Made by a program: the position numbers and the translations under genes. A DNA stretch of 64,000 nucleotides from Vibrio maerlii (GTDB lineage Bacteria > Pseudomonadota > Gammaproteobacteria > Enterobacterales > Vibrionaceae). The stretch is from contig NZ_QRHC01000004.1 of assembly GCF_003415655.1 (NCBI RefSeq), forward strand, positions 248,001-312,000, in the 5' to 3' direction. Of the stretch, positions 24,683 through 35,597 are shown in pieces. A model generated the notes under the pieces. That model was not told the origin of the DNA, searched no databases, and was given only the letters and a program-made list of their open reading frames with translations. Numbering within the stretch: position 1 is the first letter of the stretch; every line of letters begins with the position of its first letter.

Positions 24683-27600
24683 ATGTTAAGTCGTTTCTTT
24701 ATCCAGCGTCCTAAGTTCGCGCTGGTCATATCCATAATTCTCACGTTAGCAGGTGCAATCGCATTAGCTGTTTTGCCTGTCGCTGAGTATCCAAAAATCA
24801 GCCCACCATCTGTAAGCGTCACAGCATTTTACACAGGCGCAAGTGCCGAGTCTGTAGAGCAGGCCATTGCTGACCCGATAGAATCTTCGGTCAATGGTGT
24901 AGAAGGCATGATCTACATGTCCTCAAAGAGTGCGAATGATGGTTCTTATAACCTTAATGTGACCTTTGAAGTGGGTACCGATCCAGATATGGCTCAGGTA
25001 AACGTTCAGAACCGTGTATCCCAGATCGAATCTAAGCTTCCACAAGAAGTAAGAATGGTTGGTGTTACGGTTAAAAAACGCTCTCCTGATTTGTTGATGG
25101 TACTGAACTTCTTTTCTCCTGATGGCAAATATGATGACCAGTTCCTGATCAACTACATTAACCTAAATGTGAAAGATCAGTTGGCGCGTATCAAAGGCAT
25201 CAGTGAGGTCAACGTACTCGGCGGTGGTGAGTTCGCAATGCGTGTGTGGGTTGACCCACTCAAACTTGCTAGCTTGAACATGACCACTTCTGATGTTTAT
25301 GGCGCACTTGCTGAACAAAATGTCCAAGTGGCAGCAGGTCGTGTTGGTGCTGCGCCTTATAACAACGCTCAAGAAGTTCAGTTTAACCTAGTAACAAAAG
25401 GTCGATTAGAAACTGTTGATGAGTTTGAAAACGTTGTATTGCGTGCAAACCCAGATGGCACGACGGTTTATCTTAAAGATGTTGCACGTGTTGAACTAGG
25501 TAAGAAATTCTACGATGGCTCTGGTAAGTTCCGTGGTCAAGATGCTTCAATCGTAACGTTGTCACTTCAGTCCGATGCAAACGCACTGGAGAGTGGTAAG
25601 TTAGTGATGGATCTACTTGACCGCATGAGTGTTAATTTCCCAGACGGTTTAGCTTATGAAACGAGCTACGACACAACCCTGTTCGTTGCAGAGTCTATTA
25701 AAGGGGTGACAAAAACGCTGGTTGAAGCAATTTTGTTGGTTATCGCCGTAACTTACCTATTCTTAGGTAGTGCTCGTGCTACCTTGATTCCAGTTGTTGC
25801 TATTCCCGTATCCTTGATTGGTACCTTTGCAGTCATGCAGATGACAGGCTTTACCATTAATACCGTAACCTTGTTCGGCTTGATTCTCGCCATTGGTATC
25901 GTGGTGGATGATGCGATCCTCGTTATTGAAAACGTTGACTCGACAATGGCAAAGAACCCATCTATCTCACCTCGTCAAGCAACCTTGCAGGCGATGAAAG
26001 AGGTAACAGGCCCGATCGTTACGTCGACTTTGGTTCTTCTTGCGGTATTTTTACCTGTATCTATGCTGCCGGGTATTACAGGCATCATGTATCGTCAGTT
26101 TGCGTTGACAATCTGTATCTCTGTTGTGATTTCATCTATCAACGCACTGACACTATCTCCAGCATTGTGTTCATTAGTGCTTAAGCAAGGTGGTGGTAAC
26201 ACTTCAAGTTGGTTCCAAGCGTTCAACCGTGGCCTTGATCGTGTTACTCATCGTTATGGTCAGGTTGCTGGCTTACTAGTGAAGAAAGCGATCATGCTTG
26301 TGACCTTCTTCATCATTGCAGTAGGTGCAGTAACTTACTTTGCAAAGACCACTTCGACGGCATTTGTACCCCAAGAAGATAAAGGTATTTTGCTGGTTAA
26401 CGTTCAACTGCCAGACTCGGCTTCTTTGTCACGTACGGAAGAAACGGCAGATCAATTGGTCGCAATGGTTGAACAGGAACCAGGCGTCGATGGGATTACC
26501 TTAGCCAACGGTTACGCATTCATGACCGGTGCTGCTGCATCAAATGGTGCATCGCTGTTTATCAAGCTCAAAGAGTGGGACGAGCGTAACAACTTAGAGG
26601 GCGACCATTCCGCACAAGCTATAGCAAACCGTATTAACGGCCGTGCTGCAATGGAGCTACCTCAAGCGATAGTATTTGCAATGGGCCCTCCAGCCGTGCC
26701 GGGTATGGGTGCCGCATCTGGTTTTGAGTTCGTACTAGAAGATACGCTAGGCCGTAGCCGTACCGATCTTGCGAATGTAATGAACGAGCTGATTCAGAAG
26801 GCGAATCAACAACCAGAGATTCGCCATACCTTCAGTACATTCCGAGCGAACGTACCTCACTACTATGTTGATATCGACCGTGATAAGGCGCAGCAGCTTG
26901 GTATTCCATTGTCTTCAATTTTCCAAACGCTACAGGGTAACCTTGGTTCGCTGTATGTGAATGACTTCACTATGTTTGGTAAGAACTTCCGTGTAACGAT
27001 GCAGGCCGACAGCCAATATCGTAGCGGAATGGAAGATCTAGAATTGTTCCATGTTCGTTCTAATCAAGGTGAGATGGTACCACTAAGTACGTTGGTGTCT
27101 TACGAGCAAATCTTTGAACCAGATGTTGCTTGGCGTTACAACATGTACCGTAGTGCCGTTATTCAAGGTCAACCAGCAGATGGTTACTCAAGTGGTGATG
27201 CTATTGCAGCGATGGAACGTGTTGCAGCGGAAGTTCTACCACAAGGGTATCAGTACGAATGGACTGGCATGGCATACCAAGAAGTTTTGGCAGGTAACCA
27301 AGCGATCTACGCATTTGCTTTGGCATTGATCTTCATTTACTTGTTCATGGTTGCACAGTATGAGAGTTGGACTGTTCCACTTGCGATCATATTGGTAGTA
27401 CCAATCGCGACATTAGGCTCATTCCTCGCATTGAACTTAGCGGGTATACCATTAAACCTATATGCTCAGATAGGACTCGTACTCTTGATAGCACTCGCCG
27501 CAAAGAATGCGATTTTGATTGTAGAGTTTGCTAAGAATGAACGTGAAGAGAATGAACTCGATCTTGATGAAGCAGCAGTGAAGGGCGGTAAACTGCGTTT

Positions 27601-27841
27601 CCGTGCAGTAAACATGACGTCATGGTCTTTCATCTTAGGTATGTTCCCACTGGTATTTGCTTCAGGTGCGGGTCACGTAAGCCAAAACTCGTTGGGTATT
27701 TCCCTAATTGGTGGTCTGCTCTGTGTATTACTTGCAGGTACATTCTTGATTCCTGGTTTCTATGCCATGATTCAACGTCTGAGAGAGAAAGCACATGGTG
27801 GCAACACTAAACTTGTTCCACTGGATGATGACGAGAAGTAA
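24683..27841 (+). CDS. RND efflux pump, inner-membrane transporter (AcrB/HAE1 type)
   Basis: A 1052-residue proton-driven multidrug transporter with 12 expected membrane helices and two large periplasmic loops. The N-terminus ([18 protein letters not shown]) and the proton-relay DD in [18 protein letters not shown] are typical, and the second relay region is [17 protein letters not shown]. Length is normal for the family. It forms an operon with the adaptor at 23528 and ends at a terminator. Vibrio carry several such pairs, and I cannot assign this to a specific Vex pump. Confidence 0.93.
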   Translation: MLSRFFIQRPKFALVISIILTLAGAIALAVLPVAEYPKISPPSVSVTAFYTGASAESVEQAIADPIESSVNGVEGMIYMSSKSANDGSYNLNVTFEVGTDPDMAQVNVQNRVSQIESKLPQEVRMVGVTVKKRSPDLLMVLNFFSPDGKYDDQFLINYINLNVKDQLARIKGISEVNVLGGGEFAMRVWVDPLKLASLNMTTSDVYGALAEQNVQVAAGRVGAAPYNNAQEVQFNLVTKGRLETVDEFENVVLRANPDGTTVYLKDVARVELGKKFYDGSGKFRGQDASIVTLSLQSDANALESGKLVMDLLDRMSVNFPDGLAYETSYDTTLFVAESIKGVTKTLVEAILLVIAVTYLFLGSARATLIPVVAIPVSLIGTFAVMQMTGFTINTVTLFGLILAIGIVVDDAILVIENVDSTMAKNPSISPRQATLQAMKEVTGPIVTSTLVLLAVFLPVSMLPGITGIMYRQFALTICISVVISSINALTLSPALCSLVLKQGGGNTSSWFQAFNRGLDRVTHRYGQVAGLLVKKAIMLVTFFIIAVGAVTYFAKTTSTAFVPQEDKGILLVNVQLPDSASLSRTEETADQLVAMVEQEPGVDGITLANGYAFMTGAAASNGASLFIKLKEWDERNNLEGDHSAQAIANRINGRAAMELPQAIVFAMGPPAVPGMGAASGFEFVLEDTLGRSRTDLANVMNELIQKANQQPEIRHTFSTFRANVPHYYVDIDRDKAQQLGIPLSSIFQTLQGNLGSLYVNDFTMFGKNFRVTMQADSQYRSGMEDLELFHVRSNQGEMVPLSTLVSYEQIFEPDVAWRYNMYRSAVIQGQPADGYSSGDAIAAMERVAAEVLPQGYQYEWTGMAYQEVLAGNQAIYAFALALIFIYLFMVAQYESWTVPLAIILVVPIATLGSFLALNLAGIPLNLYAQIGLVLLIALAAKNAILIVEFAKNEREENELDLDEAAVKGGKLRFRAVNMTSWSFILGMFPLVFASGAGHVSQNSLGISLIGGLLCVLLAGTFLIPGFYAMIQRLREKAHGGNTKLVPLDDDEK

Positions 27842-27859
27842 TTCGTCACATTAACGTAC

Positions 27860-27890
27860 AAACGCCGAACTTTATAAGTTCGGCGTTTTT
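27860..27890. terminator. Intrinsic terminator after RND operon
   Basis: AAACGCCGAACTT and AAGTTCGGCGTTT form a 13-bp stem with a 3-base loop plus T-run. It may also serve the convergent gene at 27916. Confidence 0.88.
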
Positions 27891-27915
27891 AGTTCTAGGT
27901 TACAAAGGCGGTGCT

Positions 27916-28578
27916 TTAATCTAGAAGCATAGCATTTTCGATTTTCATTAAGCGTTCCTTAAGCCTTTTAAGGTCGTTGATGAAAATATTACCGCGTTCA
28001 AGACTCAGTTCATTTGCTGATTCCAAATTCTTTAACACTTCGTTTAGACGTGGACGAGATATCCCGGTGATAGTGCTAAGTTGCTTTTGTGACAACTCCA
28101 AGCGAATAACGCTTCCTTGAATATTTTGTGCATATTCAGCTAGTTCAGTGAGGGTGTAGACAATACGAGTTTCTTTATCGAAAAGCGTAACCAATTGTGA
28201 TGTTAACCAACTTGATGTCATCGCTTCACGAGAATGATAAAGGAACTTATACACTTCTAAATTCACCTCACAGAGCTTGTTGAGTTTGTCATGTGGGAAA
28301 AACACCAGTTGCAACGGAGATACTTCCTCCACGTGGCTATGAACTTGAATACGTTTGTTTTGTTCCGGACTCCCGACCCAGATACCTCGACGAATCACCG
28401 CGGAGTTCATGGTATTCACGACGGTTTCTGGAGAGAAATGAACAAACGCAATCCCATGTAACACATAGAATACGCCTTGTTCGTTAGGGTGAGATAGGCT
28501 GTCTGTAGTCTGAGCTATATCAATCAGGGCCTGTTTTGTATCCTCGCTTAGAGGACATGGCCATTGAATAGAATCCAT
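27916..28578 (-). CDS. Crp/Fnr-family transcriptional regulator
   Basis: A 220-residue regulator with an N-terminal cyclic-nucleotide-binding-like barrel (about 1-110), a dimer helix, and a C-terminal winged helix with SQKQLSTITGISRPRLNEVL as recognition region. I start at ATG 28578; a longer frame from a TTG at 28623 is open but has no better ribosome site. The cysteine cluster of FNR is absent and the cAMP-pocket residues of CRP are not evident, so the signal is unknown. It is convergent with the RND operon. Confidence 0.82.
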   Translation of the reverse strand: MDSIQWPCPLSEDTKQALIDIAQTTDSLSHPNEQGVFYVLHGIAFVHFSPETVVNTMNSAVIRRGIWVGSPEQNKRIQVHSHVEEVSPLQLVFFPHDKLNKLCEVNLEVYKFLYHSREAMTSSWLTSQLVTLFDKETRIVYTLTELAEYAQNIQGSVIRLELSQKQLSTITGISRPRLNEVLKNLESANELSLERGNIFINDLKRLKERLMKIENAMLLD

Positions 28579-28675
28579 TTTAGTCAACGAGATATCGCCT
28601 TTTTCTAGGTTCAAATATAACAACGACGACTGATAGAAGTCGCCGCTTAATCACACATTTATAAATCTAACGCTT

Positions 28676-29890
28676 TTATTCAGTGACTGCGACGGATTTT
28701 TCAATCCGTTTTTGAAAATGCTTCTGGCAGTATTCAAAGAAGTTCTGGGCTGACATTGGCTTCGCCAAATAATAACCTTGTAAAACATCACAGCCAAGTT
28801 GTGCAAGTCGACGCGCTTGCCCTTGGGTTTCGACACCTTCTGCTACGACCTTTAAATCTAAACTCTTACTCAACGCAATGACGAAACGAATAGCCGCTAA
28901 GTGTTTATCATTCTGTAGCATTTCTTTAACGAAGAATTGATCAATTTTAAGCTCAGTGAAAGGGCTCGAAATGAGCTGGGTTAGGGAAGAATGGCCTGTA
29001 CCGAAATCATCGATCGAGATTGAAACTCCGCGCATACGCAAACGACTCGTGTTTTCAAGTGAACGAGCGAGGTCTGTTGCTAACTCAGTTTCAGTGACTT
29101 CAAGTGTTAACTTGTTAGGTGGAAAACGGGCTTCTTCAAGTATCTGAATAACACGATCGGCAAAGTCATCGTGCTCGAGATCAGAAGGAGTGACGTTGAC
29201 GGATATGCCCATTTGCCATCCTGCTCGATGCCAGCTTGCAGCAATATCTATTGAACGCCGAATCATGATGCACGACAGCTGATAACTCAACCCTAGTTCG
29301 ACTAGCTGGTCGAGAAAGTGGATAGGAGTAAGAATGCCTAAGCTAGGGTGTTGCCAACGAATTAAAGACTCAGCACCGATTAATCGACCATTTCTGGCAT
29401 CAAAATGAGCTTGGAAAAACGGTACGAACTCATCGGAGTAAAGCGCACGTTTAATGTCTTGATTGTTAATTGTGGTATCAACATTTGCTTTGGTATGGGT
29501 AGGTAAGGTTTCTTGGGCTACCCAATCGAGCATTTCAGAGACTTGTTCACGCTTTAAAGGCTTAATAAGGTTAGTTACCTTCTTAATACCATATGAGCGA
29601 GACATCTCTATCACTGCACTTTGTACATCAGAGGCAGCGCTACTTGTGAACACGACAGTTGGCGAGATCCCTTGATCAGCCAGTTGACGAACAAATTCCA
29701 CACCATCCATCTCTGGCATGTAGAGGTCACAAAAGATGACATCTGGAATCGTTTTCTTCACCCTCTCTAAGGCTTCAATGCCATTTGAAGCGGTATGAAT
29801 GTGAGCATGATTAATTGTAGAGAGCATGCGCTCTAAAATACGACGTTGAAAAAGATCATCTTCAACAATCAGAATATTACAAATTTCCAT
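28676..29890 (-). CDS. Response regulator with EAL domain (VieA-like, no HTH)
   Basis: A 404-residue protein: receiver domain at about 1-120 with phospho-acceptor D55 in CDLYMPEMDG, then an EAL domain at about 145-390. The catalytic set looks complete (ESLIRW in place of EAL, NVTPSD, LEVTETEL, SIDDFGTGHSS, LKIDQFFV, VAEGVETQ), so active cyclic-di-GMP hydrolysis is expected. V. cholerae VieA has the same order plus a C-terminal LuxR-type DNA-binding domain; this protein ends after EAL. It follows the REC-TPR gene after 2 bases and shares its promoter. Confidence 0.9.
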   Translation of the reverse strand: MEICNILIVEDDLFQRRILERMLSTINHAHIHTASNGIEALERVKKTIPDVIFCDLYMPEMDGVEFVRQLADQGISPTVVFTSSAASDVQSAVIEMSRSYGIKKVTNLIKPLKREQVSEMLDWVAQETLPTHTKANVDTTINNQDIKRALYSDEFVPFFQAHFDARNGRLIGAESLIRWQHPSLGILTPIHFLDQLVELGLSYQLSCIMIRRSIDIAASWHRAGWQMGISVNVTPSDLEHDDFADRVIQILEEARFPPNKLTLEVTETELATDLARSLENTSRLRMRGVSISIDDFGTGHSSLTQLISSPFTELKIDQFFVKEMLQNDKHLAAIRFVIALSKSLDLKVVAEGVETQGQARRLAQLGCDVLQGYYLAKPMSAQNFFEYCQKHFQKRIEKSVAVTE

Positions 29891-29892
29891 AT

Positions 29893-31563
29893 TTATGCCA
29901 CTGGGTTGGATTGTAAATCTTTGAAGTCGAGTTGTTGTGCAAGAATCTTGCTTTGAGCATAGAACTCTTTTGACTTAATAAAGTCTGTTCCTTTTAGTTG
30001 CTCTCGACATCGAAGGACCAGTGACGTTACCTCGCGACGACCCATGTTTGCAGGCCATGCACGAGTAAGAACACCTAGTAATAATTTCGCTATTTCCGGA
30101 TCGGCAGCTTGAGAGTCGATCGCTTTAGCCAAAATAATACTCGCGCGTTCAAAATTTCGATTTTCAATACAACGAATCGCTTCTTTCTTCATTTTATTTG
30201 CGGATTCGCTAAGGCGCTCAGACTTGCTTCGCCATTGAGACATATATGCGAGTACTGCTTTATGTTCACTCGTAAAAGGCTCACGTTTAAGTTTGATGTT
30301 AATCGCTTCACTTTGTTTAATGTAGTCTGAGTGATTACCCATAAGTAACGTAACTCTAGAAAGCTCTATTTGTTCGAACAAGCTCGGAGTGTGGTTTTCT
30401 AACTGAGCGATTAACTGGTTGTACTCATCAAGACATTCGCGCGCTTTTGTTAGGTTACTTTTAAGTATATTACCGCGAGCATAAAGCAAGAGCTCCATAG
30501 GCTTGTACGTAAGTCGGTCAAAATTTGCGCGCCAGCTTTCAACCCACTTAGTAAATGCAGATAAATGAACAAGTCGCGACTTGTGAGAGGAGAACTGAGC
30601 TTGATCAAGAAGCAGTAGTGCGCCGAGTTGGTACATTTCAACGCTTTCTCGAAAAGAATGGCGTGATTCAAGGATCATGCTTTTGATGGCTTGAATGGCG
30701 ATTGGCAGCTCGAACAACGCCATGTGCAAGTACACTTTTAGCCAATGGCGTTGAATCATTTTCGGCGAAATAGTGATCGCATTATCAATCTCTTCAATCG
30801 CTTCTCTAAATTGGATTTGAGCGACATTGAGCTCAGACGATAGGTGAGAGGCCGCTGCGGAAAGAAAGGTGTCTTTCTTCAATGGCTTTAACAGGAAAAT
30901 CCCTTGCTTGTATTGGCGTTGCTTTAGCGCAATTTGACCAAGCGCTAGCATTACACGGCCATTTTCACCGCTGTCTTTCAAATTTATAAGCACATTACGC
31001 GCTTCGTCTAAGCGGTCGAGTTTGATGAGTGCATTGGCTTTTATTAACTGAGAGCGAACGATGATATCGTCATCGGTATAAAAGTTCTCATCAATAAGCG
31101 TAATCGCTGATTCATATTGTTTTTTGTCATAAGTAACGAGAACGTCTGAGAGTAACTTTTTTTTACGGATAAAGCCTGGTAGACGTTCTTTTAATGTGGA
31201 GTAGTTGAGAGGCTTGAGTAAGTAGCCATCTGGTTCTAACTCCATAAATCCACGAACTACATCTGCAGTAGCGTCGCCAGTGACAATGATGGTTACGCAA
31301 TCGGCTGCTAACAACCCTTTGGTTTGCAGTTCATCAATTAATTGGAAACCATTCGCCTTATCGCCAAGGTTGTAATCGAAGAAAACCAATCCGTAAGAAT
31401 GCTGTCGACAGCGCAATAGTGCTTCTTTCGCATCTTGTGCAAAGTGAAGCATTTCTCCTTCGTAGCCGAGCTTTTGTAACATTCCTTTCGCAGCTGTGCG
31501 ATACATCGAGCTATCGTCGATGATGAGTACAGGTCTTGATTTATCTATCGAATTAAATGGCAT
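29893..31563 (-). CDS. Response regulator with TPR domain (VieB-like)
   Basis: About 556 residues: an N-terminal receiver domain with phospho-acceptor Asp in LVFFDYNLGDKANG, followed by a long array of helical TPR-type repeats to the end. This is the layout of VieB, an auxiliary regulator that dampens the VieS-VieA pathway in V. cholerae. I start at ATG 31563; an in-frame ATG at 31596 is possible but would place the inverted repeat 31567-31595 inside the coding region. Neither has a clear ribosome site. It is divergent from the hybrid kinase and cotranscribed with the REC-EAL gene. Confidence 0.85.
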   Translation of the reverse strand: MPFNSIDKSRPVLIIDDSSMYRTAAKGMLQKLGYEGEMLHFAQDAKEALLRCRQHSYGLVFFDYNLGDKANGFQLIDELQTKGLLAADCVTIIVTGDATADVVRGFMELEPDGYLLKPLNYSTLKERLPGFIRKKKLLSDVLVTYDKKQYESAITLIDENFYTDDDIIVRSQLIKANALIKLDRLDEARNVLINLKDSGENGRVMLALGQIALKQRQYKQGIFLLKPLKKDTFLSAAASHLSSELNVAQIQFREAIEEIDNAITISPKMIQRHWLKVYLHMALFELPIAIQAIKSMILESRHSFRESVEMYQLGALLLLDQAQFSSHKSRLVHLSAFTKWVESWRANFDRLTYKPMELLLYARGNILKSNLTKARECLDEYNQLIAQLENHTPSLFEQIELSRVTLLMGNHSDYIKQSEAINIKLKREPFTSEHKAVLAYMSQWRSKSERLSESANKMKKEAIRCIENRNFERASIILAKAIDSQAADPEIAKLLLGVLTRAWPANMGRREVTSLVLRCREQLKGTDFIKSKEFYAQSKILAQQLDFKDLQSNPVA

Positions 31564-31566
31564 GAA

Positions 31567-31595
31567 TGACAGTTGTGAGAGTTTATCAACTGTCA
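31567..31595. promoter_or_regulatory. Perfect 9-bp inverted repeat, candidate operator
   Basis: TGACAGTTG and CAACTGTCA are separated by 11 bases in the gap between the divergent REC-TPR and hybrid-kinase genes. The arms lie about two helical turns apart, as expected for a dimeric regulator. Confidence 0.5.
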
Positions 31596-31697
31596 TATTG
31601 TTTACTATTTTTATACAGATGTCTGTTCCCTAAAGAACAGAAGTGCGTGTTAAAACAAAATATACTGTATCAAATACTGATAAATATTCTGAGTTTG

Positions 31698-34600
31698 ATG
31701 ACTGTGCAATTGAATTATAAATCTATGGTTAAAATAGGGAGTCTCGTTACGACATGGCTATTCCTACTCGTACTTAACACTTCAATTGCCAGTGACTCAA
31801 TATCTAATGCCGAAAAGTCGAATGGGCAGACTATTGTCATCGGTATGTCTAGTCGTGAAAAGGGAACCAACTATCTTTCTGATAGTGAACGGGATGATTT
31901 CATAGGCGGCTTAACAAGTTATTGGAATTACTGGGGAAAGCAGAATAACTTTAATATCGAGTTTCTTGATGACACTCAAGAAAATCTCTTACTTGCATTA
32001 GAGCTTGGGGAGGTCGATATCATCGCGCTATCGGCTTTTAAGGAATCAAGACGATTCAAATTTCAATATTCAATCCCTTATATCGAGTTTCAGGGTATTT
32101 TGTATAAAAGCCTCAACCCCTCGACAGCTGAACCCCAAATAGCCTTAAATTTACCCCTTGGTGTCTATCCAAATACACTCAATGAACAACTAGATGTTGC
32201 CGCTCATAACCCTATTATCAGTAACATCATTACGCGGGCGCACGAAGTTGACTATATCTACAGTTGGAACACCGTAGACTTTGATGAAGCGCTAGTGCGA
32301 TCCAACCATCACACCAAGTTCGTTAAAGTCGCCAACGATCAGCAGATACTGGTACGTGCCGTCGTTAAAGAAGAAAACTTTGAATTACTAGAGGCTGTTA
32401 ACCGGGGAATTCGTCATATTGATAAAGAAGTCGTAGACTCATTTTTTACCTCCGAGATTTCAACGCAGAATATATCCTACCGTCACTTGGTTGGCAGTTA
32501 CTTAACTAACTTAACGCCTGAACAAGAAAGCCTTGTGACACAAACACCAGTGATGACATACGCACACCTAATTCAGGGAGAAGAGCCTTACTTTATAAGC
32601 CAAGACTTTTACTATGAAGGCTACATGACGGACATCATGCGTGATCTCCAAAAATCATTGGGGGTTACGTTTAAACCGGTCGCTTTTCATTCATTTCAAG
32701 ATGCATTAGACGCTGTTAATTCGGGTAAAATCAACGTATTCCCTGGCATCTACCAAACAGACGCACGTGAAAGTACGCTGAGTTTTACTACCCACGTAGA
32801 TTCTTCAAGTTTAGCTATTGTTAGTGAACAAGATGTGTACTCGCTAGAAGAGCTTGAAGGGAAGCGGATTGCATCTGTTCGTGGCTTTTATGAAAACGAA
32901 TTAGTAAGCGAAAAGCTTAAAAACAATCCTGTAATCTATGTCGATACTGCTAAAGATGCGATTGTGGCGGTTGCAGAGGGTAACGCTGATGCTTATATCG
33001 GTAAACTTCTCAAGAGTGCATATATTATCAACCAAGAAGATCTGCATGTTCTTGACCTGCATAAAGCCAATGACTTTCATAGTCAGTTTCTTCCGCGATT
33101 AGCGTTAGCGAAACATGAGTTGAACTGGATAGATCTGCTGAATTTAGGGATCTTCGCGCTTGGCGAAGACTATCAAGAGGATATGCAAGCGTACTGGAAG
33201 CGTAACCTATTTCTAGCCGAAGAGTCTGAGAAAGTGAGGAAGCTCTACAAGAACATCCTTGTTGCGACAGCATTTGTGGCGATCTTCATGCTCTTCTTGT
33301 TCACTTTCCACCGTTATCAGTTGAATAAAAGAAACAATGTTCAACAATCACTTGAGCGCGCACTTAAGGAAGCTGAACAAGCTAAACGAGAAGCCGAAGA
33401 CATGACGCTTGCGAAATCCGATTTCTTAGCGCGAATGAGTCACGAAATTCGGACACCAATGAATGGTGTACTTGGTATGGCAGAAGCAATCTCTTTTACC
33501 AAACTTGATAAAGAACAAGCGGACTTGCTGCAGACGTTAAACGGGTCCGCTCGAAACCTGATGGCACTACTAAACGATGTTCTCGATTTTTCCAAAATGG
33601 ATGCGGGTAAGCTGACTTTGGAGTCGATGACATGTGATATCAGCACACTTTTAACGAGTGTTATTGGCAACTTTAAACATAAAGCGAATGCTAAGAACCT
33701 TGAAATGACGAGCCGCATGGATAGTCACCTGCAACATGCTTACTTGTGTGATTCCACTCGTTTGATGCAAGTTTTAAATAACCTGGTTTCTAACTCCGTT
33801 AAGTTTACCCAAAAAGGCTATATCGAGCTAAGCGCTCAATTGATTACGCAAGAATATAAGGTGACGGAAGATGGTACGCGTGTAGACCTTATTGGATTTC
33901 ACGTGCGTGACAGTGGAATTGGTGTACCAACAGATAAACTCAACTCACTATTTGACCCGTTTGTACAAGCTGATGGTGACATTACCCGTAAGTTTGGTGG
34001 GACTGGTTTGGGTTTAAGTATCTGTAAAGAGATCATTTCCGAAATGGGTGGTGATATTCGAGTGTCATCTGTTGTCGATCATGGTTCATTGTTTAGCATC
34101 ACGCTTCCTTTGGTTTTGGATAACAGCAACGAGCAGATGGTCGTGACAGATACTCAGCTTGAAGAAAACAACAATGAGGTTAAAGAACTTGGCCAACTTA
34201 AGGTTCTATTCGCGGAAGACAACGAAGTAAACCGCAAAGTCATTGGCGGTCAATTGAAGCGTCTTGGCGTTAACTTCGATGAGGCTGAAAACGGTAAAAT
34301 AGCACACGAAAAATTTCTTGCTGACCCAACTTATGACATTGTGTTATCAGATTGCCATATGCCCGAAATGGATGGTTTTGCGCTTGCTGGGGAACTATCA
34401 AAGAATCGCAAGAACAATACTCCTTATTTAATCGCGATTACTGCGGATGCATTAAGTGGTGCGGCGAAACGTTGTAAAGATGCTGGCTTTGATGATTACA
34501 TCTCTAAACCATGTCCGATGGACATACTGGAGAGTAAGCTTCGTGATGCTGCTGTTACCACACATACTGACATGTCTGATTTCTCACAGAGCCCGAATTC

Positions 34601-35597
34601 ATTGACAGATTGGTTGGATGCGAATAGTTCTGATAATGAAGATGGGCTACGAGAGGAAAACGTTCAAGGAGATCAACAGGTTCCTGTAGATTGGCTAACA
34701 GAAGAGTTTAGTGGTGACTACAACGCACTCATCGATGAAGACCTCAGTTGGTTGAGTGATTTTGAAACAGAGTCGGTGCAAGAGGACATCGTCTTAACCG
34801 AGTCTGATATCGATGCGAAGTTTCAAGCGAGCCTAAGTCCCAATATGGTTACCTCTGTGTGGGATGACAATGAGGAGGGTGCGTTTGAGCTTCTTTCTCA
34901 AGGCGCAAATAAACAAGCAGATCTAATATCCGATGAAGCTCAAACGATTGACGATCCTTATGAAGACATGTTTGAAACTATCGATCAAAACCATGACTCG
35001 AACACTGCTTTGAGTGAGCATGATCAAAACCTTCTTGATGACCTAAACAGCTTCCTGGAAGCGACTGACGAAGACTCTACAGAAAACTTCGAAGACGAGT
35101 TTGAAGCATTTTTGAATCAAGGTTTTGATGACATACAAAGCGATGGGTTATTCGACGTAGAATCAGAAGCAAGTGACATTGCATTGACCGACCTCCTGAC
35201 TGAACTCACAAATCATGAAGGCGAACCTTCAAGTCCTATTCCAGAAATAGAACCGTTCGACCCTGTTCATGTTCTAGCAATGAGTGGAGATGACGAAGAG
35301 ATAGCAGCAGAAATATTAGATAGCTTTATTAGTGCATATCAGAGAGACATTCAAGAACTCCAAACAGTTCTAGCAAGTGCCGATACAAATCACTTGAAAG
35401 ATACGGCACACAGGATCAAAGGAAGTGCTCTATATCTCGGTAACAGCGCTTTATCAGAAACGGCTAAAGCGTTAGAGCATGAAAGTGCAAAAGGAAGCCT
35501 AGAATCAGCCCAAGAGCGCGTGGACTTTATTTGCCAAGCCCTGCAAGTGTTAGGGCAAGAAGTCGAAACTTATCGAGCAGCGCTAGGTGTATCTTAA
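31698..35597 (+). CDS. Hybrid sensor histidine kinase with periplasmic solute-binding domains (VieS-like)
   Basis: About 1299 residues. After a signal or anchor segment (WLFLLVLNTSIAS) come two bacterial solute-binding-3-like domains in the periplasm (about 40-265 and 280-500), a membrane helix (about 518-540), a coiled coil, a histidine-kinase domain with H-box MSHEIRTPMNG (His about 581), an ATPase domain (NLVSNSVKFTQKG, DSGIGVP, GGTGLGLSI), a receiver with Asp in LSDCHMPEMDG (about 884), an acidic linker of some 240 residues, and an Hpt domain with HRIKGSALYLG (His about 1237). This matches VieS-type phosphorelay kinases. ATG 31698 is chosen; 31725 is also possible and the frame is open upstream to 31566. 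The stop overlaps the next ATG by one base. Confidence 0.9.
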   Translation: MTVQLNYKSMVKIGSLVTTWLFLLVLNTSIASDSISNAEKSNGQTIVIGMSSREKGTNYLSDSERDDFIGGLTSYWNYWGKQNNFNIEFLDDTQENLLLALELGEVDIIALSAFKESRRFKFQYSIPYIEFQGILYKSLNPSTAEPQIALNLPLGVYPNTLNEQLDVAAHNPIISNIITRAHEVDYIYSWNTVDFDEALVRSNHHTKFVKVANDQQILVRAVVKEENFELLEAVNRGIRHIDKEVVDSFFTSEISTQNISYRHLVGSYLTNLTPEQESLVTQTPVMTYAHLIQGEEPYFISQDFYYEGYMTDIMRDLQKSLGVTFKPVAFHSFQDALDAVNSGKINVFPGIYQTDARESTLSFTTHVDSSSLAIVSEQDVYSLEELEGKRIASVRGFYENELVSEKLKNNPVIYVDTAKDAIVAVAEGNADAYIGKLLKSAYIINQEDLHVLDLHKANDFHSQFLPRLALAKHELNWIDLLNLGIFALGEDYQEDMQAYWKRNLFLAEESEKVRKLYKNILVATAFVAIFMLFLFTFHRYQLNKRNNVQQSLERALKEAEQAKREAEDMTLAKSDFLARMSHEIRTPMNGVLGMAEAISFTKLDKEQADLLQTLNGSARNLMALLNDVLDFSKMDAGKLTLESMTCDISTLLTSVIGNFKHKANAKNLEMTSRMDSHLQHAYLCDSTRLMQVLNNLVSNSVKFTQKGYIELSAQLITQEYKVTEDGTRVDLIGFHVRDSGIGVPTDKLNSLFDPFVQADGDITRKFGGTGLGLSICKEIISEMGGDIRVSSVVDHGSLFSITLPLVLDNSNEQMVVTDTQLEENNNEVKELGQLKVLFAEDNEVNRKVIGGQLKRLGVNFDEAENGKIAHEKFLADPTYDIVLSDCHMPEMDGFALAGELSKNRKNNTPYLIAITADALSGAAKRCKDAGFDDYISKPCPMDILESKLRDAAVTTHTDMSDFSQSPNSLTDWLDANSSDNEDGLREENVQGDQQVPVDWLTEEFSGDYNALIDEDLSWLSDFETESVQEDIVLTESDIDAKFQASLSPNMVTSVWDDNEEGAFELLSQGANKQADLISDEAQTIDDPYEDMFETIDQNHDSNTALSEHDQNLLDDLNSFLEATDEDSTENFEDEFEAFLNQGFDDIQSDGLFDVESEASDIALTDLLTELTNHEGEPSSPIPEIEPFDPVHVLAMSGDDEEIAAEILDSFISAYQRDIQELQTVLASADTNHLKDTAHRIKGSALYLGNSALSETAKALEHESAKGSLESAQERVDFICQALQVLGQEVETYRAALGVS

